The position numbers and the translations under genes were made by a program. From NCBI RefSeq assembly GCF_000600335.2, contig NZ_KK088577.1:1-46578 (forward strand): a DNA stretch of 46,578 nucleotides. Reading direction: 5' to 3'. The notes under the pieces were generated by a model. It was not told the DNA's origin, searched no databases, and saw only the letters and a program-made list of their open reading frames with translations. Positions 7,350 to 14,885 of the stretch are shown piece after piece (position 1 is the stretch's first letter; each line of letters opens with the position of its first letter). The stretch comes from Rubellimicrobium mesophilum DSM 19309 (lineage in GTDB: Bacteria; Pseudomonadota; Alphaproteobacteria; Rhodobacterales; Rhodobacteraceae).

Positions 7350-8414
7350 CTAGGCGCGAACAATTCCCTCGGGATCGCGAATCAATGGCGAGGTCTCGGC
7401 GACCTCCAGCACCCGCCGCATCGCGGTGGGCAGCATCCCGGGCCGGAACTCCGAGGCCGCCATGAAGGCCCCGCGCGAGGGCTCCGTCCCCATCGGCAGC
7501 CGCGCCACGAGCACCCGCAGCGTCAGCCCGAAGTGCGAGAAGCCGTGCCGCGCCTCGGCGTTGAGCGCGACCCAGTCGCCCGGCGCGGGCGGCTCCGCCT
7601 CCTCCTCGCCCCGGTCCCAGGCCGAGCCCGGCCAGCCCAGCATCCCGCCCAGCATCCGGTCCGCGCCCCGCGTCTCCAGCAGCCAGGCCCCGTCCTCGCG
7701 CCGCCCGACATAGGCCAACCCGCGCCGCTGCGGCACCGCGCGCTTGGGCAGCTTCACCGGCCGCTCCGCCTGCACGCTCCGCTGGCGCGCGAGGCAGGGC
7801 TCCCGCCAGGGGCAGATCGCGCAGGCCGGATTTCGCGGCGTGCAGATCGTGGCGCCGAGGTCCATCACCGCCTGCGCGAAGTCGCCGGGCCGGTCGGCGG
7901 GCGTGAGGGAGTCGGCGTGGGAGTAGATCTCCGGCCGGGCGGCGGGCAGGGGTGTCGTCACGTCGAAGACCCGCGCCATCACCCGCTCGACGTTGCCGTC
8001 CACCACCACCGCGCGCTCGCCGAAGGCGATGGTCGCGATCGCCGCCGCCGTGTAGGGGCCGATGCCGGGCAACTCCCGCAGCCCCGCCTCGGTCCGGGGG
8101 AACCCGCCCCGCTCCGCGACCGCCCGAGCGCAGGCCAGCAGGTTCCGCGCCCGCGCGTAGTAGCCGAGCCCCGCCCATTCCGCCATGACCTCGGCGTCCT
8201 CGACCGCCGCCAGCGCCTCGACCGTCGGCCAGCGCGCCGTGAACCGCTCGTAGTAGCCCTTCACCGCCGCCACCGTGGTCTGCTGGAGCATGACCTCGGA
8301 CAGCCACACCCGGTAGGGCTCCGGCACCTCGCCCGACCCGGGCGGCACGCGCCAGGGCAGCACCCGGGCGTGCCGGTCGTACCAGTCGAGGAGGTCGCGC
8401 GCGAGGTCGGTCAT
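7350..8414 (-). CDS. mutY: A/G-specific adenine glycosylase MutY
   Basis: MutY removes adenine mispaired with 8-oxoguanine. The 354-residue protein carries PWRVPP near residue 20, then EVMLQQTTV with the catalytic Glu. The helix-hairpin-helix LPGIGPYTAAAIATIAFGE and the catalytic Asp in VVDGNVERVMAR follow. The [4Fe-4S] ligands are in CTPRNPACAICPWREPC with spacing C-x6-C-x2-C-x5-C. The C-terminal NUDIX-like domain that reads 8-oxoG spans about residues 230-340. The ATG at 8414 (MTDLARDLL) fits homologues better than the possible longer start at 8483, which would run into the divergent DUF721 gene. The gene is divergent from the DciA-like gene, with 71 bp between starts for two promoters. Confidence 0.93.
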   Translation of the reverse strand: MTDLARDLLDWYDRHARVLPWRVPPGSGEVPEPYRVWLSEVMLQQTTVAAVKGYYERFTARWPTVEALAAVEDAEVMAEWAGLGYYARARNLLACARAVAERGGFPRTEAGLRELPGIGPYTAAAIATIAFGERAVVVDGNVERVMARVFDVTTPLPAARPEIYSHADSLTPADRPGDFAQAVMDLGATICTPRNPACAICPWREPCLARQRSVQAERPVKLPKRAVPQRRGLAYVGRREDGAWLLETRGADRMLGGMLGWPGSAWDRGEEEAEPPAPGDWVALNAEARHGFSHFGLTLRVLVARLPMGTEPSRGAFMAASEFRPGMLPTAMRRVLEVAETSPLIRDPEGIVRA

Positions 8415-8485
8415 CGTGTCCCTTGGCCCTGTCGCCTGACGGCGCCAAGGCCTATCATCCCCTGCGACCCAGGGAAGGGCCAAGC

Positions 8486-8971
8486 ATGGACCGTCACGGA
8501 CAATTCAAGCCCGCCGCCGACCTCCTGCGCCAGAAGATCCGCGAGATCGGCGAGGCCCGGGGCTTCTCGGCCACCCGGCTCCTGACCCACTGGACCGAGA
8601 TCGTCGGCGCCTCGGTCGCCGCCATCGCCCGCCCGCTGGAGGTCCGCCACCCCCGCCCCGGCAAGGGCGCGCCCGAGGGGGCCACGCTCACCGTCCTCGC
8701 GCTCGGCGCCGCCGCGCTCCGGCTCGAGATGGAGAAGGAGCGCATCCGCGAGCGCGTCAACGCCTGCTACGGCTACAACGCGATCGGCCGCATCAAGATC
8801 AAGCAGGCGGGGCCGGAGTCCTTCGCCGAGGAGGCCGCCCCGGCGCCCAAGCCCTCGTCCCCGCAGCCCTTGGACGAGGTCGCCCCGCTCACAGAGGGTG
8901 TGAGCAACACGGAATTGAGACTTGCGCTCGCTGCGCTGGCCGCCAATGTCCTCTCCAAGTCCCGGCCCTGA
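8486..8971 (+). CDS. DUF721/DciA-like protein
   Basis: This 161-residue protein belongs to the DUF721 (DciA-like) family. An N-terminal helical part (PAADLLRQKIREIGEARG) leads to the WTEIVGASVAAIARPLEV core. The fold then continues with TLTVLALGAAALRLEMEKERIRERVNACYGYNAIGRIKI, cited here as a segment description. In bacteria without DnaC-type loaders, DciA helps place the replicative helicase on DNA, so a replication role is plausible. The C-terminal 50 residues are Pro/Glu-rich and variable. The ATG at 8486 follows AGGGAAGGGC. The dsbA-type gene starts 29 bp downstream in the same direction, so co-transcription is likely. Confidence 0.8.
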   Translation: MDRHGQFKPAADLLRQKIREIGEARGFSATRLLTHWTEIVGASVAAIARPLEVRHPRPGKGAPEGATLTVLALGAAALRLEMEKERIRERVNACYGYNAIGRIKIKQAGPESFAEEAAPAPKPSSPQPLDEVAPLTEGVSNTELRLALAALAANVLSKSRP

Positions 8972-9000
8972 CGGGCCACCCCAAGACAAAAGGCCCGCCC

Positions 9001-9735
9001 ATGACCAGACCCGTCCTTCTCGCCGCCCTGACCTCCGCCGTCCTGGGGGTCGCGACGATGCTGCCGCTCGCCGCCTGGGCGCAGGAGGCCACCGACGGGG
9101 CCGCGACGCAGGCGCCGGCAGCGACCGAGGGCGCCACGACGGCCGCCCCCGCCGCCGAGGCCACGGGCGATCAGGCCGCCGCGACAGATCCGGCGACCGT
9201 CACGATCCCCGACATGGCCGAGGGGGCGGCCGACGCGCCCGTCACCATCATCGAGTACGGCTCCTTCACCTGCCCGCACTGCGCGGCCTGGCACCACGAC
9301 GTCTATCCGCAGCTCAAGACGGACTACATCGACACCGGCAAGGTGCGCTTCATCTTCCGCGAGGTCTACTTCGACCGCTTCGGCCTCTGGGCCTCGATGA
9401 TCGCCCGCTGCGGCGGCGAGATGCGCTTCTTCCCCATCGCCGACATGCTCTACGACCAGCAGCGCGACTGGATCGGCGACCAGCAGCCCCAGACCATCGC
9501 CGACAACCTGCGCCGCCTCGGCCTCTCCGCCGGCCTCGGCCAGGATCAGCTCGACGCCTGCCTCAAGGACGAGACGCAGGCCCAATCGCTGGTCGCCTGG
9601 TATCAGTCGAACGCCGAGACGGACGGGATCGACTCCACGCCGACCTTCCTCATCAACGGCGAGAAGCACTCGGGCGAGATGCCCTACGACGAGTTCAAGG
9701 GCTACGTGGACGCCCAGCTCGCCGCCGCGCAGTGA
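9001..9735 (+). CDS. Periplasmic DsbA-family thiol:disulfide oxidoreductase
   Basis: The 244-residue product has a signal peptide ending at AWAQ. An Ala/Thr/Glu-rich linker follows (about residues 28-70), then a DsbA fold. The active site is FTCPHCAAWH (CPHC, as in E. coli DsbA) near residue 95. The cis-proline loop is DGIDSTPTFLINGEKHSG near residue 208. A helical insert lies between them with two further cysteines (IARCGGE and DACLKDE). It should oxidise or shuffle disulfides in exported proteins. Several secreted Cys proteins are encoded in this window. Its TGA overlaps the GTG start of the CaiB-type gene, so the two are translationally coupled although functionally unrelated. Confidence 0.9.
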   Translation: MTRPVLLAALTSAVLGVATMLPLAAWAQEATDGAATQAPAATEGATTAAPAAEATGDQAAATDPATVTIPDMAEGAADAPVTIIEYGSFTCPHCAAWHHDVYPQLKTDYIDTGKVRFIFREVYFDRFGLWASMIARCGGEMRFFPIADMLYDQQRDWIGDQQPQTIADNLRRLGLSAGLGQDQLDACLKDETQAQSLVAWYQSNAETDGIDSTPTFLINGEKHSGEMPYDEFKGYVDAQLAAAQ

Positions 9736-10877
9736 CCGCCGGAACGCCCCCGCTCGAGGGCCTGAGGGTCCTCGAGCTCGCCCGCATCCTGGCCGGCCCC
9801 TGGGCCGGCCAGTTGCTGTCCGATCTCGGCGCGACAGTCGTGAAGGTGGAAAGCCCGGAGGGCGACGACACCCGCCGCTGGGGCCCGCCCTTCATCGAGC
9901 GGGACGGCGAGAGCGCCGCCGCCTACTTCCACGCCTGCAACCGAGGCAAGCGATCCATCGTCGCCGACTTCACGACCGAGGAGGGGCGCGAGACCGTCCG
10001 CCGCCTCGCCTCGGAGGCCGACGTGGTCATCGAGAACTTCAAGCTCGGCGGCCTCGACCGCTACGGCCTGGGCTACGAGGCCCTCTCCGCCCTGAACCCC
10101 CGCCTCGTCTGGTGCTCGATCACCGGCTTCGGGCAGGACGGGCCCTACGCGCACCGCGCGGGCTACGACTACATCGTGCAGGGCATGTCCGGCCTCATGT
10201 CCATCACCGGCGAACCCGACCGCGAGCCCCAGAAGGTCGGCGTCGCCGTCACGGACCTCTTCACCGGCATCTACGCCGCGACCGCCATCCTCGCCGCGAT
10301 CCACCAGCGCGACCGGACGGGCAAGGGCCAGCGGATCGACATGGCGCTCCTCGACGTGGCGACCGCCGTGACCGCGAACCAGGCCATGAACTACCTGGCG
10401 AGCGGGGTCGCCCCCCGGCGCATGGGCAACGCCCATCCCAACATCGTGCCCTATCAGGTCTTCGCCTGCGCCGACGGCCACGCCATCGTCGCGGTCGGCA
10501 ACGATGGCCAGTTCCGCCGCTTCTGCGCGCTGCTGGGCCTTGAGGCGCTCGGCACCGACCCCCGCTTCGCCACCAACCCCGCCCGCCTCGCGCATCGCGA
10601 GACCCTCGTCCCGCTCCTGCAGGAGGCTGTCCTCCGCCTTACCCGGGCCGAGCTCCTGGCCGCCTGCGAGGGGCAGGGCGTCCCCGCCGGACCGATCAAC
10701 GACATGGCCGACGTCTTCGCGGACCCGCAGGTCGTGGCGCGGCGGCTGCGGATCGACCCGGGCGGCGTACCGGGCGTCCGGACGCCGATCCTGTTCTCCG
10801 ATGCGCTCCTGTCGCTCGACGCGCCCTCGCCGCGGCTGGGCGAGCATCAGGGTTGCCTCGACTCCCCCTGGGACTGA
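9732..10877 (+). CDS. CaiB/BaiF (family III) CoA-transferase
   Basis: The 381-residue protein matches family III acyl-CoA transferases. The opening is PLEGLRVLELARILAGPWAGQLLSDLGA. VVKVESPEGDDTRRWGPPF for CoA binding and NRGKRSIVADF follow. The catalytic Asp lies in GYDYIVQGMSGLMSITGEP near residue 150, and GVPAGPINDMADVFADPQV is in the C-terminal part. It moves CoA between carboxylic acids; the substrate cannot be predicted. The start is a GTG at 9732 that overlaps the preceding stop (GTGA). Reading further upstream in this frame gives only antisense-like low-complexity sequence. The 3' end overlaps the convergent lpxK gene by 31 bases. Confidence 0.9.
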   Translation: MTAGTPPLEGLRVLELARILAGPWAGQLLSDLGATVVKVESPEGDDTRRWGPPFIERDGESAAAYFHACNRGKRSIVADFTTEEGRETVRRLASEADVVIENFKLGGLDRYGLGYEALSALNPRLVWCSITGFGQDGPYAHRAGYDYIVQGMSGLMSITGEPDREPQKVGVAVTDLFTGIYAATAILAAIHQRDRTGKGQRIDMALLDVATAVTANQAMNYLASGVAPRRMGNAHPNIVPYQVFACADGHAIVAVGNDGQFRRFCALLGLEALGTDPRFATNPARLAHRETLVPLLQEAVLRLTRAELLAACEGQGVPAGPINDMADVFADPQVVARRLRIDPGGVPGVRTPILFSDALLSLDAPSPRLGEHQGCLDSPWD

Positions 10878-11857
10878 CCCAAGACCCGGTCCAGCGCGGC
10901 GTCGACCGGCCCCCAGTCGTCTAGATGCAGCCGGACCGGCAGGGTCAGCACCCGGGTCCGCATCTCGGGCGGGAGGCGCACCGCGTCCTTCTCGGTCGTC
11001 ACGAGTTGCGCCACGAGGCGCTTCCCGTCCGCCTCGAGACGTTGAAGAAGCGGCCTCGTGAACGGCTGGTGATCGTCCAGCGCCTGCGTCGCCACGACGT
11101 CGGTCCCGAGGGACCTCAGCGTCGCGAAGAACTTCTCGGGCTGCCCGATCCCAGCGAAGGCCAAGGCGCGGATGCCCTGCCACGGCATCCCCGTGGGCAG
11201 CGGCCGCAACTCGCCCCGGAGATGCGGAGCGCCTCGCAGCGCCGCCCCCCATCGCGCGGTGAACGCCTCCTGCGCGGCCGAATCCCCGACCGAGACCACG
11301 AGGTCGGCGCGCGCCAGCCCCGCCTGGACCGTCTCGCGCAGCGGCCCCGCCGGGATCGCCCGCCCGTTGCCCCAGCCCCGCGCGGCATCGACCACCACAA
11401 GGGACAGGTCCTTGGCGACCGAAGGATTCTGGAACCCGTCGTCGAGCAGGATCGCCCCCGCCCCCGCCGCCTCGGCGGCCTGGACGCCCGCCGCCCGGTC
11501 CTTCGCCACCCAGGCTGGGGCGAAGGCCGAAAGCAGCAGCGGCTCGTCCCCGACCTCCTCGGCCCTATGCGATGGGGTCACGCGCACCGGTCCGGCCAGC
11601 CGCCCGCCATGCCCGCGCGAGACGACATGGACCTCGACCCCCCTTGCACCCAGCCGTTGCGCCAGCGCGATCACAACCGGCGTCTTGCCCGAGCCGCCGG
11701 CATCGAGGTTGCCCACGCAGATCACCGGCACGCCCGCCCGGTAGGGCGCCCCCCGCGCGAGCCGCCCTGCCGTCACCTGCCCATAGACGAGCCCCAGGGG
11801 CGCGAGGAGCCGGGCGCGCAGACCGCCGTTTCCGTACCACCACGCGGGCGTGCGCAT
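10847..11857 (-). CDS. lpxK: Tetraacyldisaccharide 4'-kinase LpxK
   Basis: LpxK phosphorylates the lipid A disaccharide precursor at the 4' position on the inner membrane. The 336-residue protein opens with the membrane-associating helix PAWWYGNGGLRARLLAPLG and has the Walker A loop VGNLDAGGSGKTPVV near residue 50. It continues with VSRGHGGRL, GDEPLLLS and ILLDDGFQN, all characteristic of LpxK. RALAFAGIGQPEKFF, LDDHQPF and VTTEKDAVRLP mark the C-terminal half. Its ATG overlaps the waaA-like stop by one base (TGATG), so the two are coupled. The tail overlaps the convergent CoA-transferase gene. Confidence 0.94.
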   Translation of the reverse strand: MRTPAWWYGNGGLRARLLAPLGLVYGQVTAGRLARGAPYRAGVPVICVGNLDAGGSGKTPVVIALAQRLGARGVEVHVVSRGHGGRLAGPVRVTPSHRAEEVGDEPLLLSAFAPAWVAKDRAAGVQAAEAAGAGAILLDDGFQNPSVAKDLSLVVVDAARGWGNGRAIPAGPLRETVQAGLARADLVVSVGDSAAQEAFTARWGAALRGAPHLRGELRPLPTGMPWQGIRALAFAGIGQPEKFFATLRSLGTDVVATQALDDHQPFTRPLLQRLEADGKRLVAQLVTTEKDAVRLPPEMRTRVLTLPVRLHLDDWGPVDAALDRVLGQSQGESRQP

Positions 11858-13095
11858 CAGGCCTCCACCGGGGTGCCGAAGGCCGCCCCGCCCGCGTCCC
11901 GCATCGGATCGGCCGGGTGGATCCGCTCCAGGACCAGATCCATCACCCGGTTCATCACTTCCGCCCCCTGCGTGGCCACGTCCCAGCCCGCCTGCGCCAT
12001 GACCGCCGCGCGATCGGGGGCGAGCAGCGCCTCGACCCCGCGGCCCAGCTCGGCCGCGTCCACGACGACGCGCGCCGCGCCGGCGGTGTCGAGCCGGGCC
12101 CAGGCGTCGCCATGCGGCGCGGTGACGGGTCCGTGGAGCAGCGCAAGTCCCAGGGCCGCCGCCTCGAACGGATGGCGCCCGCCGGGACCGCCGGGCAGGG
12201 TGCCCCCGAGATAGGCCACGGGGGCCAGCCGCAGCCAGAGCCCCATCTCCGACGTGCCGTCGGCGAGGTAGACCTGCGTGCTCTCCGTCGGCTCGTCGCC
12301 CTCCGCGCGCAGGGCCACCCGCAGGCCGGCCTCGCCCAGGGCCCGGGCCATGGGCGGCGCCTCTTCGGGGATGCGGGGCGCGAGGATCAGGAGCAGGCGA
12401 TGGGTGCTTCGGGTCGCGACGCGATGCGCGGCCAGGATGGCGGGCAGCTCGGCCATCGGCAGGTCCGCCGCCAGCCAGACGGGCCGCGACCCGATGGTCT
12501 GCGACAGGTCGCGCCGCTCGCGCTCGTTGCAGGGAAGGACCGGCGCGGGCGGATCGAGGGGTCCCGCGATCTCCAGCCGATCCTCGGGCAGCCCCGCGCG
12601 GCTCAACCGCTCGGCCCCCGCGTCGCCTCGCACCAGTGCCCGGTCGAAGAGAGGCACCACCGCGCGCGCGAGCCCCGGCCAGCCCGCTCCGCGCGCCAGG
12701 AGCCCCGGCTCGGGCGCCCCCTCGACCAGGAACTTCGGCGCCTGCGTGCGGGCCAGAAGCGCCGGGCGCAGCCCGCCGCCGACCCAGAGCAGGACGTCGG
12801 GCGCCCAGTGCTCCAGGAAGGCGCGCACCGCGACGCCCGATTCGAAGGGGGCGGGCCGCAGGACCAGGCGCCCGGGTGCCGGAGGAAGCTCGAAGCGCCG
12901 GGGCAGGGTGAGCAGTGTCGACACGCCTTCCGGCAGCAGCCGGTCGGCGAGCGTCGCGACGGCGGTCAGGTGCTGCGGCCCGCCGCCATGGACCCAGAGG
13001 AGCGGCCCCTCCGGCCGTGGCGGCTCGGCCTCGCCACGCCGCCCCGAGAGGCCGGCCAGCGCCAGGTAGGCGCCGAGCGCCAGCGACCGCGTCAT
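11857..13095 (-). CDS. Divergent WaaA-like 3-deoxy-D-manno-octulosonic acid transferase
   Basis: The C-terminal half of this 412-residue protein is clearly WaaA/KdtA-like: TQVYLADGTSEMGLWLRLAPVAYLGG followed by HPFEAAALGLALLHGP, the nucleotide-sugar binding region. The N-terminal acceptor half keeps the fold pattern but not the usual motifs. Where WaaA has a His-x-x-Ser-x-Gly-Glu segment with the catalytic Glu, this protein reads WVHGGGPQHL. Where WaaA has a Glu-Thr-Glu-Leu-Trp-Pro element, it reads WVGGGLRPALL. It is coupled to lpxK, so a role in core or lipid A assembly is still likely. Kdo-transferase activity is doubtful from sequence alone. The start at 13095 (MTRSLALG) has 10 bp to the DUF4170 gene. 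Confidence 0.75.
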   Translation of the reverse strand: MTRSLALGAYLALAGLSGRRGEAEPPRPEGPLLWVHGGGPQHLTAVATLADRLLPEGVSTLLTLPRRFELPPAPGRLVLRPAPFESGVAVRAFLEHWAPDVLLWVGGGLRPALLARTQAPKFLVEGAPEPGLLARGAGWPGLARAVVPLFDRALVRGDAGAERLSRAGLPEDRLEIAGPLDPPAPVLPCNERERRDLSQTIGSRPVWLAADLPMAELPAILAAHRVATRSTHRLLLILAPRIPEEAPPMARALGEAGLRVALRAEGDEPTESTQVYLADGTSEMGLWLRLAPVAYLGGTLPGGPGGRHPFEAAALGLALLHGPVTAPHGDAWARLDTAGAARVVVDAAELGRGVEALLAPDRAAVMAQAGWDVATQGAEVMNRVMDLVLERIHPADPMRDAGGAAFGTPVEA

Positions 13096-13105
13096 GGCCA
13101 GGGGC

Positions 13106-13351
13106 TCAGGTCCCCAGCTCCTCGGTGGCGGAGGCGGCGGCCTCCTCGTCGCGCAGGCGGTGGATATGGGCGATGAAGTAGCGCATGTGGGCGTTGTCCA
13201 CCGTGCGCTGGGCCTCGGCCTTCCAAGCGGCGTAGGCCGAGGCATAGTCGGGGAACATGCCGACCATGTGGATCTTCGACACGTCCCGGAACACGTTCTT
13301 GCCGGGGTCCACGAGCTCGCCGCCGAAGACGAGGTGCAGGCGCTGGGTCAT
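13106..13351 (-). CDS. DUF4170 domain protein
   Basis: The 81-residue soluble protein matches the DUF4170 pattern known from this neighbourhood in Rhodobacterales: TQRLHLVFGGELVDPGKNVF, then KIHMVGMFPDYASAYAAWKAEAQRTVDNA and HRLRDEE at the end. The function is unknown. It has no signal peptide. It sits directly between pmbA and the waaA-like gene on the same strand (63 and 10 bp gaps), consistent with one operon running pmbA - DUF4170 - waaA - lpxK. The acidic last dozen residues are not conserved in type. Confidence 0.8.
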   Translation of the reverse strand: MTQRLHLVFGGELVDPGKNVFRDVSKIHMVGMFPDYASAYAAWKAEAQRTVDNAHMRYFIAHIHRLRDEEAAASATEELGT

Positions 13352-13414
13352 GGGTCCTTCCTTTGCGAGGCGCGCGGCACCCTAAGCCCAAGGCCCGGCG
13401 AAGCCAAGCGAGGG

Positions 13415-14758
13415 TCAGTCCCCCGCGAGCGTCATCCCCTCGACCAGCAGCGACGGCACCACGCGCGTCAGCCAGGGCCGCGCGTCGTTGGCCGGGACGA
13501 TGCGCTTCAGCATGTCCCGCAGGTTCCCGGCGATGGTGCATTCGTTCACCGGATGGGCGACCTGCCCCCCCTCGACCCAGAAGCCCGAGGCCCCGCGCGA
13601 GTAGTCCCCGGTGTTCGGGTTGATTGTGGAGCCGATGAGCCCCGTCACGAGGAGCCCCGTGCCCATCCCCGCCAGCAGGTCCTCCCGCGAGGCCGTCCCC
13701 TGCGTCAGCTCCACGTTGGTGACGGAGGGCGAGGGCGTCCCCCCCGGCCCCCGGGCCGCGTTCCCCGTGCTCTCGAGCCCCAGCTTCCGCGCCGAGGCGA
13801 GGTCCAGCGTCCAGGTCGTCAGCCGCCCATCCTCCACGATGGCGCGCCGATGCGTCGGCAGCCCCTCGCCGTCCCAGAGCCGCGAGGCGGGCGAGCGCGG
13901 GCGATGCGGGTCCTCGGCGAGGCTCAGGCCCTCGGGCAGCACCATCTGCCCCATGGCGTCCCGCAGGAAGGACGAGCCCCGCGCGATGGCGGCACCGTTG
14001 ATCGCCGACAGCAGGTGCCCGATCAGCGAGGAGGCCACGCGCTCGTCGAAGAGGATGGGAAAGGTGCCGGTGCGGGGCTTCCTCGACCCCTCGCGCGCGG
14101 CGGCCCGCTCTCCCGCCGTCCGGCCGATCTCCTCGGGCGAGCGGAGGTCGGAGGCGAAGACCCGGTGGTCCCAGTCCCATTCCCGCTCCATCCTCGTGCC
14201 AGTCCCGCTGATCGCCCCGCAGGAGATCGAGCGGTCCGACCGCATGTAGCCCCCCGAGAATCCGTTGCTGGCGGCCAGCGCCACCTCGCGCCGCGACCAG
14301 GAGGCGCCGGCCGACTCGGTCTGCGTCACGCCGGGAACCGCCAGTGCCGCCGCCTCGGCCTCGCGCGCCTGGGCCTCCAGCGCGGCGGGCTCCGGCTCGG
14401 CCGCCGGGTCGCAAAGCTCGAGCCGCCCCGCATCGCGGTCCTGCGCGAGCTGCGACGGATCGGCGAGCCCCGTCGTCGGGTCCTCGGGCGCCTCGCGTGC
14501 CATGGCCACCGCGCGCTCGGCCATGGCGGAGAGCGTCGCGTCCCGCGTGTCCGAGGAGGAGACGACCGCCTGCCGCCGGCCGAGCATCACCCGCAGCCCG
14601 ACCTCCACCCCCTCGGCCCGCTGCGCCTCCTCGAGCTGGCCCTGACGCACCTCGACGGAGGCCTGCATCCCCATCACGGCCATGGCGTCGGCCGCCTCGG
14701 CCCCTGCCGCCTTGGCTGCGTCGAGAAGGCGGGCGGTGAGGTCCGTGAGCGAGGCCAT
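13415..14758 (-). CDS. pmbA: PmbA/TldE-type metallopeptidase homologue
   Basis: The 447-residue protein is a TldD/PmbA family member. VRQGQLEEAQRAEGVEVGLRV and DTRDATLSAMAERAVAMARE lie in the N-terminal domain. SNGFSGGYMRSDRSISCG marks the middle, and FDERVASSLIGHLLSAINGAA, SRLWDGEGLPTHRR and NTGDYSRGASGFWVEGG the C-terminal half. The zinc-binding HExxxH of TldD is absent, as expected for the PmbA/TldE subunit. The complex with TldD is a cytoplasmic protease known for maturing microcin-type peptides and degrading CcdA. The ATG at 14758 follows AGGAAAGGATGC. TldD itself is not in the window. Confidence 0.9.
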   Translation of the reverse strand: MASLTDLTARLLDAAKAAGAEAADAMAVMGMQASVEVRQGQLEEAQRAEGVEVGLRVMLGRRQAVVSSSDTRDATLSAMAERAVAMAREAPEDPTTGLADPSQLAQDRDAGRLELCDPAAEPEPAALEAQAREAEAAALAVPGVTQTESAGASWSRREVALAASNGFSGGYMRSDRSISCGAISGTGTRMEREWDWDHRVFASDLRSPEEIGRTAGERAAAREGSRKPRTGTFPILFDERVASSLIGHLLSAINGAAIARGSSFLRDAMGQMVLPEGLSLAEDPHRPRSPASRLWDGEGLPTHRRAIVEDGRLTTWTLDLASARKLGLESTGNAARGPGGTPSPSVTNVELTQGTASREDLLAGMGTGLLVTGLIGSTINPNTGDYSRGASGFWVEGGQVAHPVNECTIAGNLRDMLKRIVPANDARPWLTRVVPSLLVEGMTLAGD

Positions 14759-14831
14759 GATGCATCCTTTCCTGTTCCCGCCCGAGGTAGAGGCCCGCGC
14801 GCGCCCGGGCAAGCGCCCCCTCGGGGGAACG

Positions 14832-14859
14832 AAAAAGGGGGAAGGTTGCCCTTCCCCCT
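14832..14859 (-). terminator. Rho-independent terminator of the DUF2125 gene
   Basis: A 10-bp perfect stem (14836-14845 with 14850-14859) has a 4-nt loop. Read on the minus strand it is followed by TTTTTCGTT. It lies 27 bp past the DUF2125 stop and before pmbA, so the pmbA operon must have its own promoter. Confidence 0.85.
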
Positions 14860-14885
14860 GTCCCCGTCTCCGGCTCAGGCCCGGA

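Noticed and set aside
8922..9731. Apparent N-terminal extension of the CaiB-type protein
   Set aside because: It is the out-of-frame reading of the DsbA-type gene. The CoA-transferase begins at the GTG overlapping that gene's stop.
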